A program made the position numbers and the translations under genes. Shown in pieces: positions 27,716 through 40,600 of a stretch of DNA of 64,000 nucleotides. The notes beneath the pieces were generated by a model that was given only the letters and a program-made list of their open reading frames with translations, had not been told where the DNA came from and made no database searches. This stretch comes from Vicia villosa (Eukaryota; Streptophyta; Magnoliopsida; Fabales; Fabaceae): the NCBI RefSeq assembly GCF_029867415.1, contig NC_081181.1, positions 77,224,144 to 77,288,143 on the forward strand, given 5' to 3'. Numbering within the stretch: position 1 is the stretch's first letter; every line of letters begins with the position of its first letter.

Positions 27716-28130
27716 GCGGGGCCTAAGCGAGCACACTTGTAAATAATTCTTTCTTTTCCCCGTATTTCTTTTGCATACATTCGCATTTAGGTTTTAGACA
27801 TTAGACACCCTTTAGATAGAAACAAACATAGGTGGATACCATCGAGTACGATGGGCGTGAGGGGTGCTAGCACCTTCCCCTTGAGTAACTGACTCCCGTG
27901 CCCTATTCTCTGGTCGAAAGACCTTGTTCTTATTCTGAGTTAGGTTTCCTGGTATTCCTTTCCCTTATGGGATAAATATATTGGTGGCGACTCTGATTCC
28001 ATTTTTCGCGGTAGCGACAAACCTTACCGATGATAGCAACCTTGCTGTTCATTTCACTCATAAAACATATACATACGTATTAGCATATACATATCATCTA
28101 GCGCATTCACATACTACAAAAAGCCCAGTT

Positions 28131-28430
28131 TCCAACCCTCGTGTTGTGATAGGTTTGTTTTCCGACCCTTGAGTCGTGAGTTTCCAACCCTCGTGATGTG
28201 ATAGGTTTGTTTTCCGACCCTCGAGTCGTGAGTTTCCAACCCTCGTGTTTTGATTGGTTTGTTTTCCGACCCTCGACTCGTGAATGTCCAACCCTCGAGT
28301 CGTGAGTTTCTAAACATATCACTTCCTTTCCGACCCTCGAGTCGTGAATATTTGACATGCTATTTTCTCCGACCCTCGAGTCGTGAATATTTGACATGCT
28401 ATTTTCTTCAACCCTCGAGTCGTGAGTCTC
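28131..28430 (+). repeat. Tandem repeat with CAAC-CCTCGT-GTTG / CGAC-CCTCGA-GTCG hairpins
   Basis: There are three units of about 61 bp and then shorter units of about 38 bp, all built on CCAACCCTCG or CCGACCCTCGAGTCGTGA. Stems CAAC/GTTG (28133-28146) and CGAC/GTCG (28163-28176) share the CCTCGT/CCTTGA-type loop. Several later copies have one mismatch. The frame-open minus-strand translations (DSRVG repeats) are artefacts of the repeat. Confidence 0.7.
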
Positions 28431-28479
28431 CAAACAAGTGAATCTTTTTCATGCAGGAAAACGTGCTAGAGCTATAGAA

Positions 28480-29400
28480 AACAATCTTCTATACAGGTAA
28501 ACTTGTCCGCACCGGGGCAAGTGGATCCCATTGGACCGGACCAGGTGAGCTTGCTTTGGCTATGGCAAGTGACCCTTTTGGGATTAATCAAAACTACGAT
28601 AGTAAGCAGGTATGGCTAACTGCATCGATTTACTAGAACTATAGTAAGTGGGGCATACCATCTACGATAAGCTTACTACAACTACGATAGCAAGTAGGTA
28701 TGGCTAACTGCGACGACTTACTAGAGCTATAGTAAGTGGGCCACATCAACTACGATAAACTTGCTGAAACTACGATAGTAAGTAGGTATGGCTGACTGTG
28801 ACGACTTACTAGAACTATAGTAAGTGGGTCATACCATCTACGATAAGCTTACTCCAACTACGATAGCAAGTAGGTATGGCTAACTGCGATGACTTACTAG
28901 AGCTATAGTAAGTGGGCCACACCATCTACGATAAACTTGCTGAAACTACGATAGTAAGTAGGTATGGCTAACTACGACGACTTACCAGAGCTATGGTATG
29001 TGGGCCACACCATCTACGATAAAGTTACTCAAACTACCATAGCAAGGAGGTATGGCTAACTACGACGACTTACTAGAGCTATAGTAAGTAGGCCACACCA
29101 TCCACGATAAACTTGCTGAAACTACGATTGTAAGCAGGTACGGACGACCACGACGACTTACTAGAAGTATAGTAAGTGGGCCCTACCATCTGCGACAGAC
29201 TTACTCAAACTACGATAGTGAGTAGGTATGACCAAGTGCGACGACTTACTAGAGCTATAGTAAGTGGGTCATACCATCTGCGACAGACTTACTCAGTGAG
29301 TGGGTATACCAACTGCGACGACTTACTAGAACTATAGTAAGTGGGTTACCAACAAACTGCAAAACCTTGCTAGCATTATAGCAAGTTAACTATCTTCTAC
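28480..29400 (+). repeat. About 88-bp tandem hairpin array in element B
   Basis: Eight or nine units each contain two hairpins: (1) CTTACTAGAGCTATAGTAAG-type; (2) CTTGCT or CTTACT, then ACTACGATAGTAAG or AGCAAG. They are linked by TGGGCCACACCATCTACGAT and AGGTATGGCTAACTGCGACG. At the left edge, divergent members keep pairing: ACTTGTCC with GGGGCAAGT (28501-28522) and GCTTGC with GCAAGT (28549-28570). The array is related to LARD C 15663-15945. Confidence 0.8.
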
Positions 29401-31084
29401 ACAGTAAACGACGAACCCTCGCCATTGCCACTACGGCTATTCATCACGTTAGTCCCTCGGCAGTGATCGTCTTCAAAATTTCACCAATAACAAGCAAAGG
29501 TTTTATCTTTCTTTTTCAAAGTTACTAACATGCTTCAAATAACATCTAATTTTTGCCTAAGTCGTTTTTATTTTTCTTTCATGAAATTTTCCATTTTGAC
29601 TTAGCGGGCGTTTTTCTCCTTTTTCTTTTGAATGCTCCATTTGAAATATTGATCCTTGGATATCGAATGCTGTGACTGCCATGTGGACTTTGATTTGCAA
29701 GATTTGACTTTGATACGTCCTCGATCTTGAATGATATATTGAGGAAGAAGATTGTTGTGAATGTTATCTCCATTGCTTCCTTAATCTTGGATGAACGCGA
29801 GGAAGAAGATATGCTTGAACCTTTGCTTTGCTTGATCCTTATGCTTGAACCTTTGCTTCAACCTTGCTTGGATTGACTGATTCTCTTGACAACCAAAATC
29901 CACCATTGAATTAACTGAAATCTACCCTGCCACTGGTTGAAATCAAGGTTTTTTTGTGAAAAGTAGAAACAAGCTACAACTCCTGGCTCGAGGGGGTGAC
30001 GAGCGATTAACATCCCTATATCTCCACTATTTAGGAATTGAAACAATGCCTGTACATATTCGGTTCGGTCTTACCTTGAAAGCATACGTTTAGCGAGATT
30101 TACTTATTTGCATTCGTCATTCTCCTTCATGTTTGTTAATAATCCTAAATTTGAATTTGAAAATAGAATAGAAGTGTGTGAGTGGAAAGTCGTAGTAGTG
30201 AGCGAATAAAGCGAATGAATTGATTCCAAAACCTGCATGGTCCTCCCATTAGAATTGCTAATCCAAAGGTACAACTTTTGTCCTGAGTAACACTTAGCGA
30301 TCGTAGGAGTTGAAATTTTGACATGATGAACACCTATTAATCTTGGGGACAATCTCCCTTGTAAATCTGTTGACCTTGTTTTACTCCTTAGTTCTTAGAC
30401 TTGTAGAAGTAAAGGGTAACCTCGAATTCTCATTGGGCACGTCAAACTTGTCGGGAATAAATTATTGGCGGTGGGTTTTAGTCGTTTCGGAACTTCATGA
30501 GTTTCCTTTGACTGAACCTCTTTTGCTTTTTCTAAGGATAGTATCACACAGTTCGCAACCTTCGGAATTCAGACGTGCGACATATATACTCCTAAGGATA
30601 GCCTATGCAGATTTTGAGGTGACATTGGGACCTAGCGAAATCCTTGCAAGCTAGATGTTATGACGCGCCAATAGAAACCCCTTAGATTAGGGAGTATGCA
30701 TAAGGTAGCGGCTGGTGACCGTTCAAGACAGTCACCAAATCTCATTGCCATCGATAGGCCGTTCGACGTGTACCAATGAAGTTGTCCCTCGTGGGAAGGT
30801 TCTCTGTGCGGAACACAACCTATCTAAGGATGATATCGAACGAAGTGAAATCCCTACAGGCTAGGGATGAAAGATGTATAAATGGAAATCCAAATCCTAC
30901 GAGCTAGGGGTACGCAAGAGCAAGCATGGGGTGACCGTTCAAGACAATCACTGGATCTCATGGCCATCGAGAGGCCAATTGACGCATGATAACAAAGTTA
31001 TCCCTCGTGCGAGGAATGCGATTTTATAAGTAGAATCCCTATCGGCTAGGGAGTGCGTAGATGTAGGCCCAGGGTGACTGTTCA

Positions 31085-33277
31085 TGTAACACCCCAATTC
31101 TACCCAGGCATATAGGTACAAATATCAGAGTATAAAAATTAAATTCATAAAAACAATTAGGGCGTTACACTTAAGTAACCACATAACCAAACATAACATA
31201 CTCGCAAAAGATGCGTAACACAAATAATCAAAGAGGAAAGATTCTCATAAACACCTGAATATATTCATACTTATATATATGCATCGGTAAATAAAATATC
31301 CACAACATTCCTCCAAAATGCACCGTATGAGAAGGTATCCCAAATACATAATATGAATACATCCAAAGGATCAAATATACATCAAAAGGATCCTATTAGC
31401 ATTATCTACAAAATAAGTGTTCGACCCCCCCCCCCCTAGGTGTTACATATCACGAGCGGACGACACCAAAATGGACGACTACAAAGGAGCACCTACACTT
31501 GCGGATCACATGCACATTACCCACGAGTAGGTAACATTAAGGCAGAACGGTGAGAATATAATTCATAATGAAAGCATGATAAATATAGTAATGCCAACAA
31601 GTATCATCAAGAATCATACAATAGAGTAATCCACCAAGTCGGCCACAATCAATATATATAAGTAATGCGATAAATGAGTGAGATCATAATGGTAAGTATA
31701 AATGGTGATGAATGAGACTCGACTATGCACATGCATGTGGTACCAAATCCGGAGTAAACTCCTCCTTGTCATTATGACAAATACACCTTGTCGAGCATTA
31801 TGCTGGGACTTCTTTCCCTCAGGAAAATACACCTTTGTCGAGCAGTAAGCTACGACTAACCGTCATCGAGCATCTAGCCCCCACTGATGACCACTTGCCA
31901 CTCGGGCAAATACACCTTTTTACCAAGCATTAAGCTCCCACTGGTAATAATTGCCAATTCAGGCCACCTGTTAATAGCATTCCGCCATTAACGTAATGAA
32001 ATGTCATGTTGTGCATACAAACGACTCAATTACATAACAACAACAACAATAATATAACTCGGTCACATATCTACATCACACCGGTTATATTAATCCACAC
32101 GGATACATCATCAAAATTGCCACTCAGGCGTTCATATTCACACAACACACATATACCGTCAAAACACACTTGATTAGCAAATATCATTTCACAAAATACA
32201 TTTATGAAAAATCATTCAACCACCAACACACTCCTCTTTATCATAAAGCATACTCAAGGTTCCCATAATACTTCAAACGGCGCGTAGAAACGACCTACGG
32301 TTCAAAAGATACAACAAAACGAAGTTTGGAAAACAAAATTTCGCACAGTCCGCTTGAGCTCCGCTCAGCGGACCCAGACAGAAAATTATCAGACAAAAAT
32401 ACAGAACCTCCGCTCAGTGGACCTTCACAGGGATTTTTCTGCAAAAGGACCTCCGCTCAGCGGACCCCCTCCGCTAAGCGGACCTGTGTAAACCTAGAAA
32501 AATCAGTTCTGCAACAGACCTGCAAAACCCCACCCAATCATCTCAAAACCTCAAATAAGCTTCCCTACACATTCTACACTATCCATACATACCATATATT
32601 CATTCTAACAATCAATGATCCATGGTTCACTCACTAAATGTCAATAACCTAATAATTTCTTTATGAGCAAGAAAACATGGAGAAATGAAAAATAAACATG
32701 ATCCATGGGGATATCTATCATCATAGTACACATACGTACCACAAAATCAAGTTTATAACTTCAAAACTCACAAAACACCGAATCCACCATTGTTGGTCAA
32801 ACTTAGAAGAGAGCAAGAACAAGAACAAAACACACAAAACTATAAGAGTCATACAATCAAGATAAACTAGATTCACCCCCTTACCTTGGTTAGATTCTTG
32901 GCTCTAGCTTGGTTTGGATTTCTACAATTCTCTTCTTCTCTTTGTTTTTCTCTTCTTTCTCTTCTCTTCACAAGTTTTCTTTCTTTCTTTCCAAAATATC
33001 TCAAAATATCTCTTTTTCTCTCTATATCTCTTTCTACTTCTCTACTTCTCATTTTTCCCCACTCAACTCTCATAAATTCTAATTTTGGCCCAAATGTTAC
33101 TAAACATTAATTATAACCAATTAACACCCAAAACATAATAATTACACACATGGAAAGTAATAAGTAAAATATTAACATAATTAATATTTACCGACTGACT
33201 CGACTCAAAAACGGTAAAATTAGGGAAATGTAGCAAACATCACAATTAATCAGAAAAACACATTTACAGGCGTTACA
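31085..33277 (-). repeat. Element D 3' LTR
   Basis: This is an intact 2193-bp LTR. It contains, inverted, the motif GGTACCACATGCATGTG (about 31729-31745) shared with elements A and E, and CCGCTCAGCGGA palindromic repeats (about 32350-32490). It contains no gene. Confidence 0.93.
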
Positions 33278-33290
33278 ACCCTCCCCCACT
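33278..33290 (-). promoter_or_regulatory. Polypurine tract of element D
   Basis: On the minus strand AGTGGGGGAGGGT directly precedes the 3' LTR (TGTAACGCC). The integrase stop codon abuts the tract, leaving essentially no 3' UTR, in contrast to the Ogre/Tat elements here. Confidence 0.85.
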
Positions 33291-36200
33291 TAAAAGATTT
33301 TCGTCCTCGAAAATAAAGGTTTACCTACTACAAACAACTCAGGATAGGAGTCTCGCATCTTACTCTCCAACTCCCAGGTCAAACTCTCACCTGCCGCACT
33401 TAACCATACGACTTTCACCAAGGCGATCTCCTTGCCTCGCAGAGTCTTAGTCTCACGATCCTCAATACGCACCGGCATCGTCTCAACCGTCAGGTTCTCA
33501 CGCACTTGCACATCATCCATCTGAATCCCATGGGATGGATCCGCAATGTATCTCCTCAACTGAGACACATGGAATACATCGTGCAGATTAGCAAGACTTG
33601 GCGGTAACGCCACCCGATACGCAACTTTGCCAACTCGCTCCGATATCTGATAAGGACCAATAAAACGCGGAGTAAGCTTCCTCGATTTCAAAGCTCGTCC
33701 AACACCAGTCATAGGCGTAACTCTTAAGAATACATGATCACCAGCTTGGAATTCCAAATCTTTCCTTCGCTTGTCATGATAACTCTTTTGCCTACTCTGT
33801 GAACTTCTCATCTTCTCACGAATAAATTTCACCTTCTCTGTAGTCTCTCTTACTATTTCAGGTCCGAGTACCACACTCTCGCCCGATTCAAACCAACATA
33901 ATGGATTTCTACACTTACGACCATATAGCGCTTCAAAAGGTGTCATTCCGATACTAGAATGAAAACTGTTGTTGTAAGTGAATTCTATCAACGGAAGATA
34001 AGTATCCCACGAACCTCCTTTCTCAAGAACACATGCCCTCAACAAGTCTTCTAACGATTGAATAGTCCTTTCGGTCTGACCGTCTGTCTGAGGATGATAA
34101 GCCGAACTCAACCTCAACTTAGAACCTAGAGCCTCTGCAAACCTTTCCAAAAATCTGATGTGAACCTTGGATCTCTATCCGACACAATACTCAACGGTTT
34201 ACCATGTAGTTTCACAATCACCTTGATATAAATCTCAGCCAACTTCGCAACTGGAAAAGTGATGTTAATAGGAATAAAGTGAGCAGACTTTGTCAACCTA
34301 TCAACAATCACCCAAACCGCATCGAAACCTCTCACAGTATTTGGTAAACTCGTCACAAAGACCATAGAAATACTATCCCATTTCCACTCTGGAATATCCA
34401 ACGGTTGCAACAACCCTGCAGGACGCTGATGCTCCACTTTCGACTTCTGACATACCAAACACGCATACACAAACTGAGCCACATCTCTTTTCAAACCAGA
34501 CCACCAAAAGATCTTCTTCAAATCCTGATACATCTTATTGGCTCCCGGATGAATACTTAAACTGCTTCTGCGACCTTCCTCTTAAATCATCTTCTTCAGC
34601 TCGGAATCATCAGGTACACAAATCCGACCACGGAATCTCAAAACACCCTGACCATCCACTCTGAAGTCGCCATCATCACTTTGATTTGCCACCATAAACA
34701 AATCAACAAGTTTCACATCCATCTTCTGTCTCTCGCTAACGGTCGAAAGAAAATCATTCGTCACTTTCAACATACCCATCTTCGCACTACCTGGCGTCAA
34801 TTCACATACTAAACTAAGATCACGAAACTGCTCCAAAAGTTCCCACTCCTCCGCCATCATCATGGACATATGCAAAGATTTTCGACTCAAAGCATCGACA
34901 ACCACATTAGCTTTACCAGGATGGTAATTCAAGCTAAAGTCAGAGTCTTTCAAGAATTCCAACCATCTACGTTATCTCATGTTCAACTCTTTCTGATCAA
35001 ATAAGTATTTCAAACTCTTATGATCACTAAAGACCTCGAACCTTTCACGGTAGAGATAATGCCTCCAAATCTTTAATACAAAAACAACCGCAGCTAACTC
35101 TAAATCATGAGTGGGATAATTCTTCTCATGAATCCTTAACTGCCTCGAAGCGTAAGCCACCATCTTACCTTCCTGCATCAAAACACCACCTAACCCCATA
35201 TGCGATGCATCACAATACACCACAACGGTTCCTCAGGATCAGGTAAAACCAAAACCGGAGCTGAAGTCAACCTTCTCTTCAACTCTTCAAAATTCCTTTC
35301 ACAAACTATGTCCCAAATAAACGCCTTACCCTTGCAAGTAAGCTGAGTTAACGGAAGTGCCAACTTCGAAAAGCCTTCTATGAATCTTCGGTAATAACCT
35401 GCCAAACCTAAGAAGCTTCTGATCTCAGTAACCGATCTCGGAACCTCCCATTGTAGCACCGCATCTACCTTGGATGGATCCACTGCAATCCCGTTACCTA
35501 AAATCACATGACCAAGAAAACTCACCTCTGATAACCAGAACTCGCACTTGGATAACTTAGCATACAACTGCTTCTCCCTCAAAACCTGTAGCACAACACG
35601 CAAATGCTCCTCATGCTCTTCCAGAGACTTAGAATAAATCAAGATGTCATCTATGAAGACCACGACAAACTTATCCAACTGATCATGGAATATGCTATTC
35701 ATATACTCCATAAACACACCAGGTGCATTAGAAACTCCGAACGGCATCACCAAAAACTCATAATGCCCGTACCGAGTCCTAAACGCAGTCTTATGAATAT
35801 CTTCCTCCTTCACCCGAATCTGATGGTAACCAGATCTTAAATCAATCTTGCTAAACACACTGGCTCCCACCAATTGATCCATCAAGTCGTCAATCCTAGG
35901 AAGTGGATACTTATTCTTAATTGTCACCTTGTTCAACTGGCGATAATCAATACACAACCTCATGCTTCCATCCTTCTTCTTTACCAACAAAACTGGAGCT
36001 CCCCATGGTGAAACACTAGGCCTCACAAAATGTTTTGCTAGCAACTCTTCCAATTGTTTCTTCAATTCCACTAACTGTGATGCCGACATTCTATATGGCG
36101 CCATAGAAACAGGCCTCGTACCAGGAACTAGATCTATCGAAAACTCCACCTCTCTCTTTGGCGGCACATTAGAAAAGTCTTCAGGAAACACTTCGGGAAA

Positions 36201-37547
36201 TTCTCGCACTACTGGAAAATCCCCAACTGCAGCTCGACCCTCCACAGTCAACGATGCAAACACACCAAACAATTGTGCCCCATCTTCTAACAATCGATTC
36301 AACTCCTTGGTAGATAAGACACCAAATTCCGCATCCTTCTCACGAAATGGAAATCTCACCAACTTATGATAACAATCGATGTGGACACGATTATTCATCA
36401 ACCAATCCATTCCCAAAACTACGTCTAACTCGTTCATTGGCAAACAAATCAAATCAACAGTAAAATCCTTACCGAAGATTGATACCGGACAATTCTTACA
36501 AACTAAGGAAGTAGTCACCGACCCCAGTGCTGGTAAATCGATAACCATCTCACCACCCAAATCAGATAGAACAAGACCTAATCTTTTAACACAATCATCG
36601 GCTATAAAACAATGGGAAGCACCCGTATCAATAATAGCAATTAAAGAAATGCCATTAATAAAACAAGTACCTCTGATCAGTCGATCACCCTTATTCGTCT
36701 GAGCTCCAGCCAAAGCAAACACCTTCCCACCAGCTTGAACTTTCTTCTTCTGACATTGACCGCTCATGTGTCCCTCTTCACCATAATTTAAACACACAAC
36801 TCCCTTGGATGCACAGTCGGATGATATATGTCCTACCCTTCCACACTTGAAACATTTCTTTGCGTCACTAAAGCAGACATCACTTTTGTGGCCAGGTTTA
36901 CCACACTTAAAACATACAATCTTAGCAGGAGCATATCCCCCACTAAACCTTGGTCCATAATTCATCTTTTGCTTACCCTTCCCTCCATCATACGGCTTCC
37001 CACGATTTTGCGGACCTTTGATATCAGAACGTAACCCATTCTGGAACTTAATGCACTTAGAAAATTCTGCTCCCTCACCAACAAAGTGCGGGTAGAATTT
37101 CACAAGTTCATTAAACTTTGCCGCATATTCAGACACAGACATGCTGCCTTGAACCAAAGCGAGAAACTCAGTCTCTTTCTTTCCACGGACATCCTCCGGG
37201 TAATACTTCCTCAAAAACTCCCTATTGAGCACAGTCAAGGAAATTTCTTCACTGGTTGCTTCTAACCTAGCCAAAGTCTCCAGCCACCAATCATCAGCCT
37301 CCACAGCTAACTGATGAGTGCCATACCTGACTTTCTGCTCTTCCGTGCAATCCATCACACGAAAGATTATCTCCATCTCCTTCATCCAAGTCAAGGCTCC
37401 CTCGGGGTCATGCGTTCCCTTAAACACAGGAGGGTTCTCCCTCTGGAACGTCGCTAAACTCCGAGACCTTGCATTCTCACCGGTATGCATAGCTTCAGCC
37501 ATAGCTTGCAATGCAGCAGCAATAGCAGCGTCATTACGTCCAGCCAT
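33290..37547 (-). pseudogene. Element D gag-pol, broken
   Basis: It reads from ATG at 37547 down to the stop at 33290. Gag includes a Retrotrans_gag-type region ([17 protein letters not shown]), and three zinc knuckles follow. The third has lost a Cys (CLNYGEEGH), and an in-frame deletion of about 38 codons removes the region after LRSDIK when compared with element A. Protease has DTGA; RT has [10 protein letters not shown] (about 35646-35666). A one-base loss near 35226 shifts frame into RNase H ([12 protein letters not shown]). Stops occur near 34970 and 34582, and a second frameshift lies near 34137 in integrase. In the integrase, the first catalytic Asp is Val (WDSISMVFV, codon 34360-34362), while SDRD and QTERT remain. 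A chromodomain-like tail (LRGKEIALVKVVW, SLTWELE) ends at the polypurine tract. Confidence 0.93.
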
Positions 37548-37647
37548 CTCTAAACTTCACAATAACACCAAGATAAGTAAGCCCAAAAAATAACACAAGA
37601 ATTGTAAGACCAAACGACACGACACTTGGTCGGACAAGACCGACCCA

Positions 37648-37658
37648 CTCTGATACCA
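37648..37658 (-). promoter_or_regulatory. Primer binding site of element D (tRNA-Met type)
   Basis: On the minus strand TGGTATCAGAG follows the 5' LTR end after ATTAG. TGGTATCAGAGC is the usual initiator tRNA-Met primer site of plant chromoviruses; element A has the full 12-mer at 45556-45567. Confidence 0.85.
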
Positions 37659-37662
37659 CTAA

Positions 37663-40600
37663 TGTAACACCCCAATTCTACCCAGGCATATAGGTACAAA
37701 TATCAGAGTATAAAAATTAAATTCATAAAAACAATTAGGGCGTTACACTTAAGTAACCATATAACCAAACATAACATACTCGCAAAAGATGCGTAACACA
37801 AATAATCAAAGAGGAAAGATTCTCATAAACACCTGAATGTATTCATACTTATATATATGCATCGGTAAATAAAATATCCACAACATTCCTCCAAAATGCA
37901 CCGTATGAGAAGGTATCCAAAATACATAATATGAATACATCCAAAGGATCAAATATACATCAAAAGGATCCTATAAGCATTATCTACAAAATAAGTGTTC
38001 GATCCCCCCCCTAGGTGTTACGTATCACGAGCGGACGACACCAAAATGGACGACTACAAAAGAGCACCTACACTTGCGGATCACCTGCACATTACCCACG
38101 AGTAGGTAACATTAAGGCAGAAGGGTGAGAATATAATTCATAATGAAAGCATGATAAATATAGTAATGCCAACAAGTATCATCAAGAATCATACAATAGA
38201 GTAATCCACCAAGTTGGCCACAATCAATATATATAAGTAATGCGATAAATGAGTGAGATCATAATGGTAAGTATAAATGGTGATGAATGAGACTCGACTA
38301 TGCACAGGCATGTGGTACCAAATCCGGAGGAAACTCCTCCTTGTCATTATGACAAATACACCTTGCCGAGCATTATGCTGGGACTTCTTTCCCTCGAGAA
38401 AATACACCTTTGTCGAGCAGTAAGCTACGACTAACCGTCATCGAGCATCTAGCCCCCACTGATGACCTCTTGCCACTCGGGCAAATACACCTTTTTACCG
38501 AGCATTAAGCTCCCACTGGTATTAATTGCCAATTTAGGCCACCTGTTAATAGCATTCCGCCATTAACGTAATGAAATGTCATGCTGTGCATACAAACGAC
38601 TCAATTACATAACAACAACAACAATAATATAACTCGGTCACATATCTACATCACACCGGTTATATTAATCCACACGGATACATCATCAAAATTGCCACTC
38701 AGGCGTTCATATTCACACAACACACATATACCGTCAAAACATACTTGATTAGCAAATATCATTTCACAAAATACATTTATGAAAAATCATTCAACCACCA
38801 ACACACTCCTCTTTATCATAAAGCATACTCAAGAGTTCCCATAATACTTCAAACGGCGCGTAGAAACGAACTACGGTTCAAAAGATACAACAAAACGAAG
38901 TTTGGAAAACAAAAATTTCGCACAGTCCGTGTAACACCCGGTATTTAGTTAATTATTTAATTAAATACTTTCAAATTATTTCGAATTTAATTGTTGAATT
39001 TTTGGAGTATTGAGAATTGTTGACATGGGTTTTATGATTAATTAGTCGATTAATTAATTGATTAAGTTGTAGAAAAAGTATTGAAGAAATACTAGATTTA
39101 CTATATGGACTTAATTAAGTGATGGTGGTAGTAAAAGGTGGGGTGTGAATGTTAGGCCCAATAGGTTTAATGAAATTAGGTTAAGATAAGAATTAGGTTA
39201 ATTAGAAGAGAAAAAGTTTTGGGAAATTGGTCATGCGAAGTTGTAGAGAAGAGAGAAAATAGGAGAGAAATTCATTCCCGTTTTTCTTGCAGCAGTCTCA
39301 CTAAATCGAAGATCCCCGATTCGTTAACCGTTGGATTGCCACCAAATTTTGTGGGTAGGTTCGCAACACCTATAGCTAACTTTTGACCGTTGGGATCTTT
39401 AAAATAAGGTCTGAGTTGTGAGATATGATCATCGCACTGTAGCTGCATATTTGGGAAAATTTTCAGCTTTTGATTCTGATTAAAAGAGGCAATGGTTGGG
39501 AGCTAAGGCTAGATGGCTTCGATCGGTAGAATTGTAGAGCGGACTCCGAATACAAGGTAAGGGGTGGGGTTCTAACTCTATAACCGGACTCATGATGAAT
39601 GATATGTGGGGGTTAAATTCGTAGGAAATAATTCCAGTTTATTTGTGTGTGACTTACGTTGCAAAACAATAATTCAGTATAAGTGGTACGTTGAATTTAG
39701 ATAAAATTAATATCGATTTGCCGAGTTAGCCTATTTAAGCGGTATAATTAATTAATTGGAATTAATTGAAAATTGTATAGGTAGTTCGTATATGTTAGTA
39801 GGTGACTGTGTTTGACTTGTTTTGTGAATTATGATGAGTACGTTGTGTTGTTATTTCTTTGTGATTTCTAAGCGATGTGTATACTGTCGTGGTTTTATGC
39901 GAAGTTGCAGAATGTTTCAGTGACGATGAATACCTCTATTTATTGGTATAGCGACGATATAGGCTTATGCCTTTGTGACGGTGATGTTGTTTTGTTTGTT
40001 GTGTGTGTTTGTTGCATTCATATACATATGCATTTTGGTGACGGCCTGGATTGGCAAATTAGCGACGAAGGCTTATGCCTTGATGCCTCGGTTTAACTGG
40101 CAATTGGCGATGGGGGCTGAAGCCCTGGGTACCACATGCATGTGCAATTGTAGAGTCTCATTATATGTGGCATGAGTGTGATTTAATTGTGACGTGATTG
40201 TGACTTGAGTTGTTGTTGAGTTGTGATAATGTGAAGTTGTAATTATAAATTGTTACACTAATGACGTGTTGTGACAGGTATTGTCTGGAAGATGAGAAAT
40301 AGTTGTCATAACTATTAATATGTTGTTGTTATTTATCTTTGTTAATTATAACTGTTCAGGTTAATTTTTATTACAAAGGTTGTCTGAAAGTTGTAACGTG
40401 ATAATTTCGTATGATTAAATTCTAATATATTGTTTATCATGCGTTTGTTTATATTGGTAGATATCTCACCCTTTCTGAATGATGTTTCCCTACCATGGGA
40501 AATGGACAGGTACTCAAGATAGCGGTGGAAGTTTGGAGTGATTTTACGAAGTCTTTAGCTGCTGTGAGTTGAGTCGGTTGTCGCTCTGATACGTAGCACT

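Larger units (their letters stand above)
1..28019 (+). mobile_element. Ogre-1: Ogre/Tat-clade Ty3/gypsy element, 5' part outside window, split by two nested insertions
   Basis: A plus-strand element is reconstructed from pol pieces at 1-246, 6367-7484 and 19269-21354, a non-coding 3' tail 21355-23256, a polypurine tract and one LTR 23257-28019. The three pol pieces stay in one reading frame when the two insertions (247-6361 and 7485-19263, each with one copy of its target duplication) are ignored, which shows they belong to one element. The domain order visible is RT, RNase H, extra (archaeal-type) RNase H and integrase, which is diagnostic of the Ogre/Tat clade. The 5' LTR, ORF1, gag and protease lie left of the window. 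The 3' flank (AACCT at 28020) is LARD-like sequence, so Ogre-1 is itself inserted in element B. Three in-frame stops (7318, 20140, 21100) make it defective. Confidence 0.9.
23257..28019 (+). repeat. Ogre-1 3' LTR (4763 bp)
   Basis: It runs from TGTTGCACCCCAAAATTTGC to TTCGCGGTAGCGACA, directly after the polypurine tract. It differs from the TGTCATACCC LTR family of Ogre-2, but its first few hundred bases resemble the element B LTR read inverted. A TATA box lies at 25121, and the transcribed part carries a long CT/CA-rich stretch (25140-25430), a long-hairpin array (27033-27337) and the conserved 3' motif (27661-27715). No gene is supported: the ORF at 25112-25429 is a low-complexity Ser/His/Thr/Pro translation. 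The right boundary is inferred from the CA end and from the change to LARD-like sequence; the other target duplication copy is outside the window. Confidence 0.82.
28020..29551 (+). other. Element B, inverted 3' interior segment
   Basis: The segment reads in plus orientation: CATA-rich sequence, a CCCTCG hairpin repeat (28131-28430), the ACTTACTAGAACTATAGTAA hairpin array (to 29400), then GTTAGTCCCTCGGCAGTGAT and CAAAGGTTTTATCTTTCTTT. The latter two phrases match LARD C 16101-16160 in the same orientation. It ends where minus-oriented sequence begins (TTTTTGCCTAAGTCG, about 29551). It contains no gene. Confidence 0.75.

Noticed and set aside
28107..28433. Minus-strand ORF with repeated DSRVG peptides
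   Set aside because: It is open only because the underlying repeat lacks stops in that frame; other frames and strands are equally open.
32340..32490. CCGCTCAGCGGA palindromes in element D LTRs as another covarying hairpin array
   Set aside because: The copies are nearly identical in both arms, so they give no covariation evidence; they are just short palindromic repeats.
35604..37593. Plus-strand ORFs across element D
   Set aside because: They are shadows of the minus-strand gag-pol.
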